Assembly: GCF_001411805.1 (NCBI RefSeq)
Contig: NZ_CP007213.1
Location: 1,612,001 to 1,676,000 of the forward strand
Source: Burkholderia plantarii
Lineage (GTDB): Bacteria; Pseudomonadota; Gammaproteobacteria; Burkholderiales; Burkholderiaceae
Direction of reading: 5' to 3'
DNA: 64,000 nt
Under the pieces are notes generated by a model. It did no database searches. It was not told the DNA's origin and saw only the letters and a list, made by a program, of their open reading frames with translations. Shown here piece by piece: positions 63,618 through 64,000 of this stretch. Position 1 is the stretch's first letter, and the number at the start of each line of letters is the position of its first letter. Both the position numbers and the translations under genes were made by a program.

Positions 63618-64000
63618 ATGAATGCAACGCACCCGATGGTGATTGTCGGCGCAGGCCAGTGCGGAGTGCGTGCGGCGCAGGCGTTACGCGAGAACGGCTG
63701 GAAGGGCGCCATCGCGCTTCTCGGCGACGAAGGTTTGTTACCTTATGAACGGCCGCCGTTATCGAAGTCAGTGTTGCTCGGGAAAAGGACGACCTCGCAA
63801 TGCACAATCTACGACGAGACGTTCTTTCGGGAACAGCGCATCGATCTGCATACCGATGCGCCTGTGGTTGCCATCGATCGTGCGGGGAACAGGGTGGTCC
63901 TCGCCAGCGGCGACACGCTCGGCTATCACCGGTTGCTGATTGCGACGGGTGCACGGCCACGCCTGCTGGATCTGCCGGGAGCGAAGCTCGCCGGAGTTCA
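63618..64000 (+). CDS. FAD-dependent ferredoxin reductase, 5' part (MocF-like)
   Basis: The first 127 codons up to the window edge. FAD-binding VIVGAGQCGVRAAQALRENG at 8-27, then the LLPYERPPLSKSVLLG motif typical of oxygenase-coupled NAD(P)H:ferredoxin reductases, and LLIATGARPR. AGAGGAG before the ATG. It would reduce the MocE-type ferredoxin, completing a reductase-ferredoxin-oxygenase chain. Confidence 0.88.
   Translation, partial: MNATHPMVIVGAGQCGVRAAQALRENGWKGAIALLGDEGLLPYERPPLSKSVLLGKRTTSQCTIYDETFFREQRIDLHTDAPVVAIDRAGNRVVLASGDTLGYHRLLIATGARPRLLDLPGAKLAGV

Noticed and set aside
1..64000. tRNA, rRNA, CRISPR array, integrase, phage or replication-origin features
   Set aside because: I looked for them on both strands and saw no supporting sequence.

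Overview
The window looks like a stretch of a Burkholderia replicon, most like the plant-associated B. gladioli/glumae/plantarii group and possibly a secondary chromosome. The evidence is very GC-rich coding sequence, OmpC-like beta-proteobacterial porins, a DUF4148 secreted protein, many LysR regulators and a dense set of catabolic operons. The species is an inference. Nothing here is an rRNA, tRNA, CRISPR array or replication origin.

Bases 1 to about 33.4 kb read as intact, very GC-rich accessory metabolism. In order: a CynX-like transporter end and a LysR gene; a flavin monooxygenase; a histidine acid phosphatase; a FUSC exporter with a divergent LysR; a DUF4148 protein; cytosine deaminase (codA); a catabolic block at 12.3-23.5 kb (amidase, DUF2848, MHS transporter, alpha/beta-barrel protein, LysR, porin, ACS transporter, BKACE, SDR, GntR); an atypical ClC protein; an M48 peptidase; cytochrome bd-type oxidase (cydAB); membrane glucose dehydrogenase (gcd); and a second porin.

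From about 33.4 kb the DNA changes character: wobble positions are visibly less GC-extreme and broken genes accumulate. A run of frameshifted or truncated genes (small coiled-coil gene, SDR, amidohydrolase, MarR) lies at 33.4-35.9 kb. It is followed by an orphan TetR gene, a two-component system divergent from a complete RND efflux operon (36.9-45.2 kb, laid out like AdeRS/AdeABC), and a dead IS481-type insertion sequence at 45.2-46.5 kb.

46.5-57.0 kb is a NodD-like LysR gene divergent from a tightly coupled ten-gene operon: outer-membrane channel, C-C hydrolase, extradiol dioxygenase, Rieske ferredoxin, FAD monooxygenase, MFS, cyclase, cupin, FAH hydrolase, NAD epimerase. Gene content and order recall the naringenin-degrading fde operon of Herbaspirillum seropedicae. 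A plausible route is ring hydroxylation, extradiol cleavage, C-C hydrolysis and acylpyruvate-type hydrolysis.

57.0-59.8 kb looks like a decayed second copy of such a locus: a LysR stub, a copy of the same 48-bp regulatory element (36/48 identical, no gaps), a mini-ORF that may be a deletion scar, an intact 532-codon fusion of a flavin reductase with two EthD domains, and short dioxygenase and monooxygenase remnants.

59.8-64.0 kb is a LacI-type regulator divergent from a MocD-like di-iron oxygenase, a MocE-type Rieske ferredoxin, a sugar-binding protein and the start of a ferredoxin reductase. This matches the rhizopine (methyl-inosamine) demethylation module. LacI-like dyads surround the promoter and one lies between its -35 and -10 boxes. 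Together the right half points to use of plant flavonoids and O-methylated cyclitols plus extrusion of toxic aromatics.
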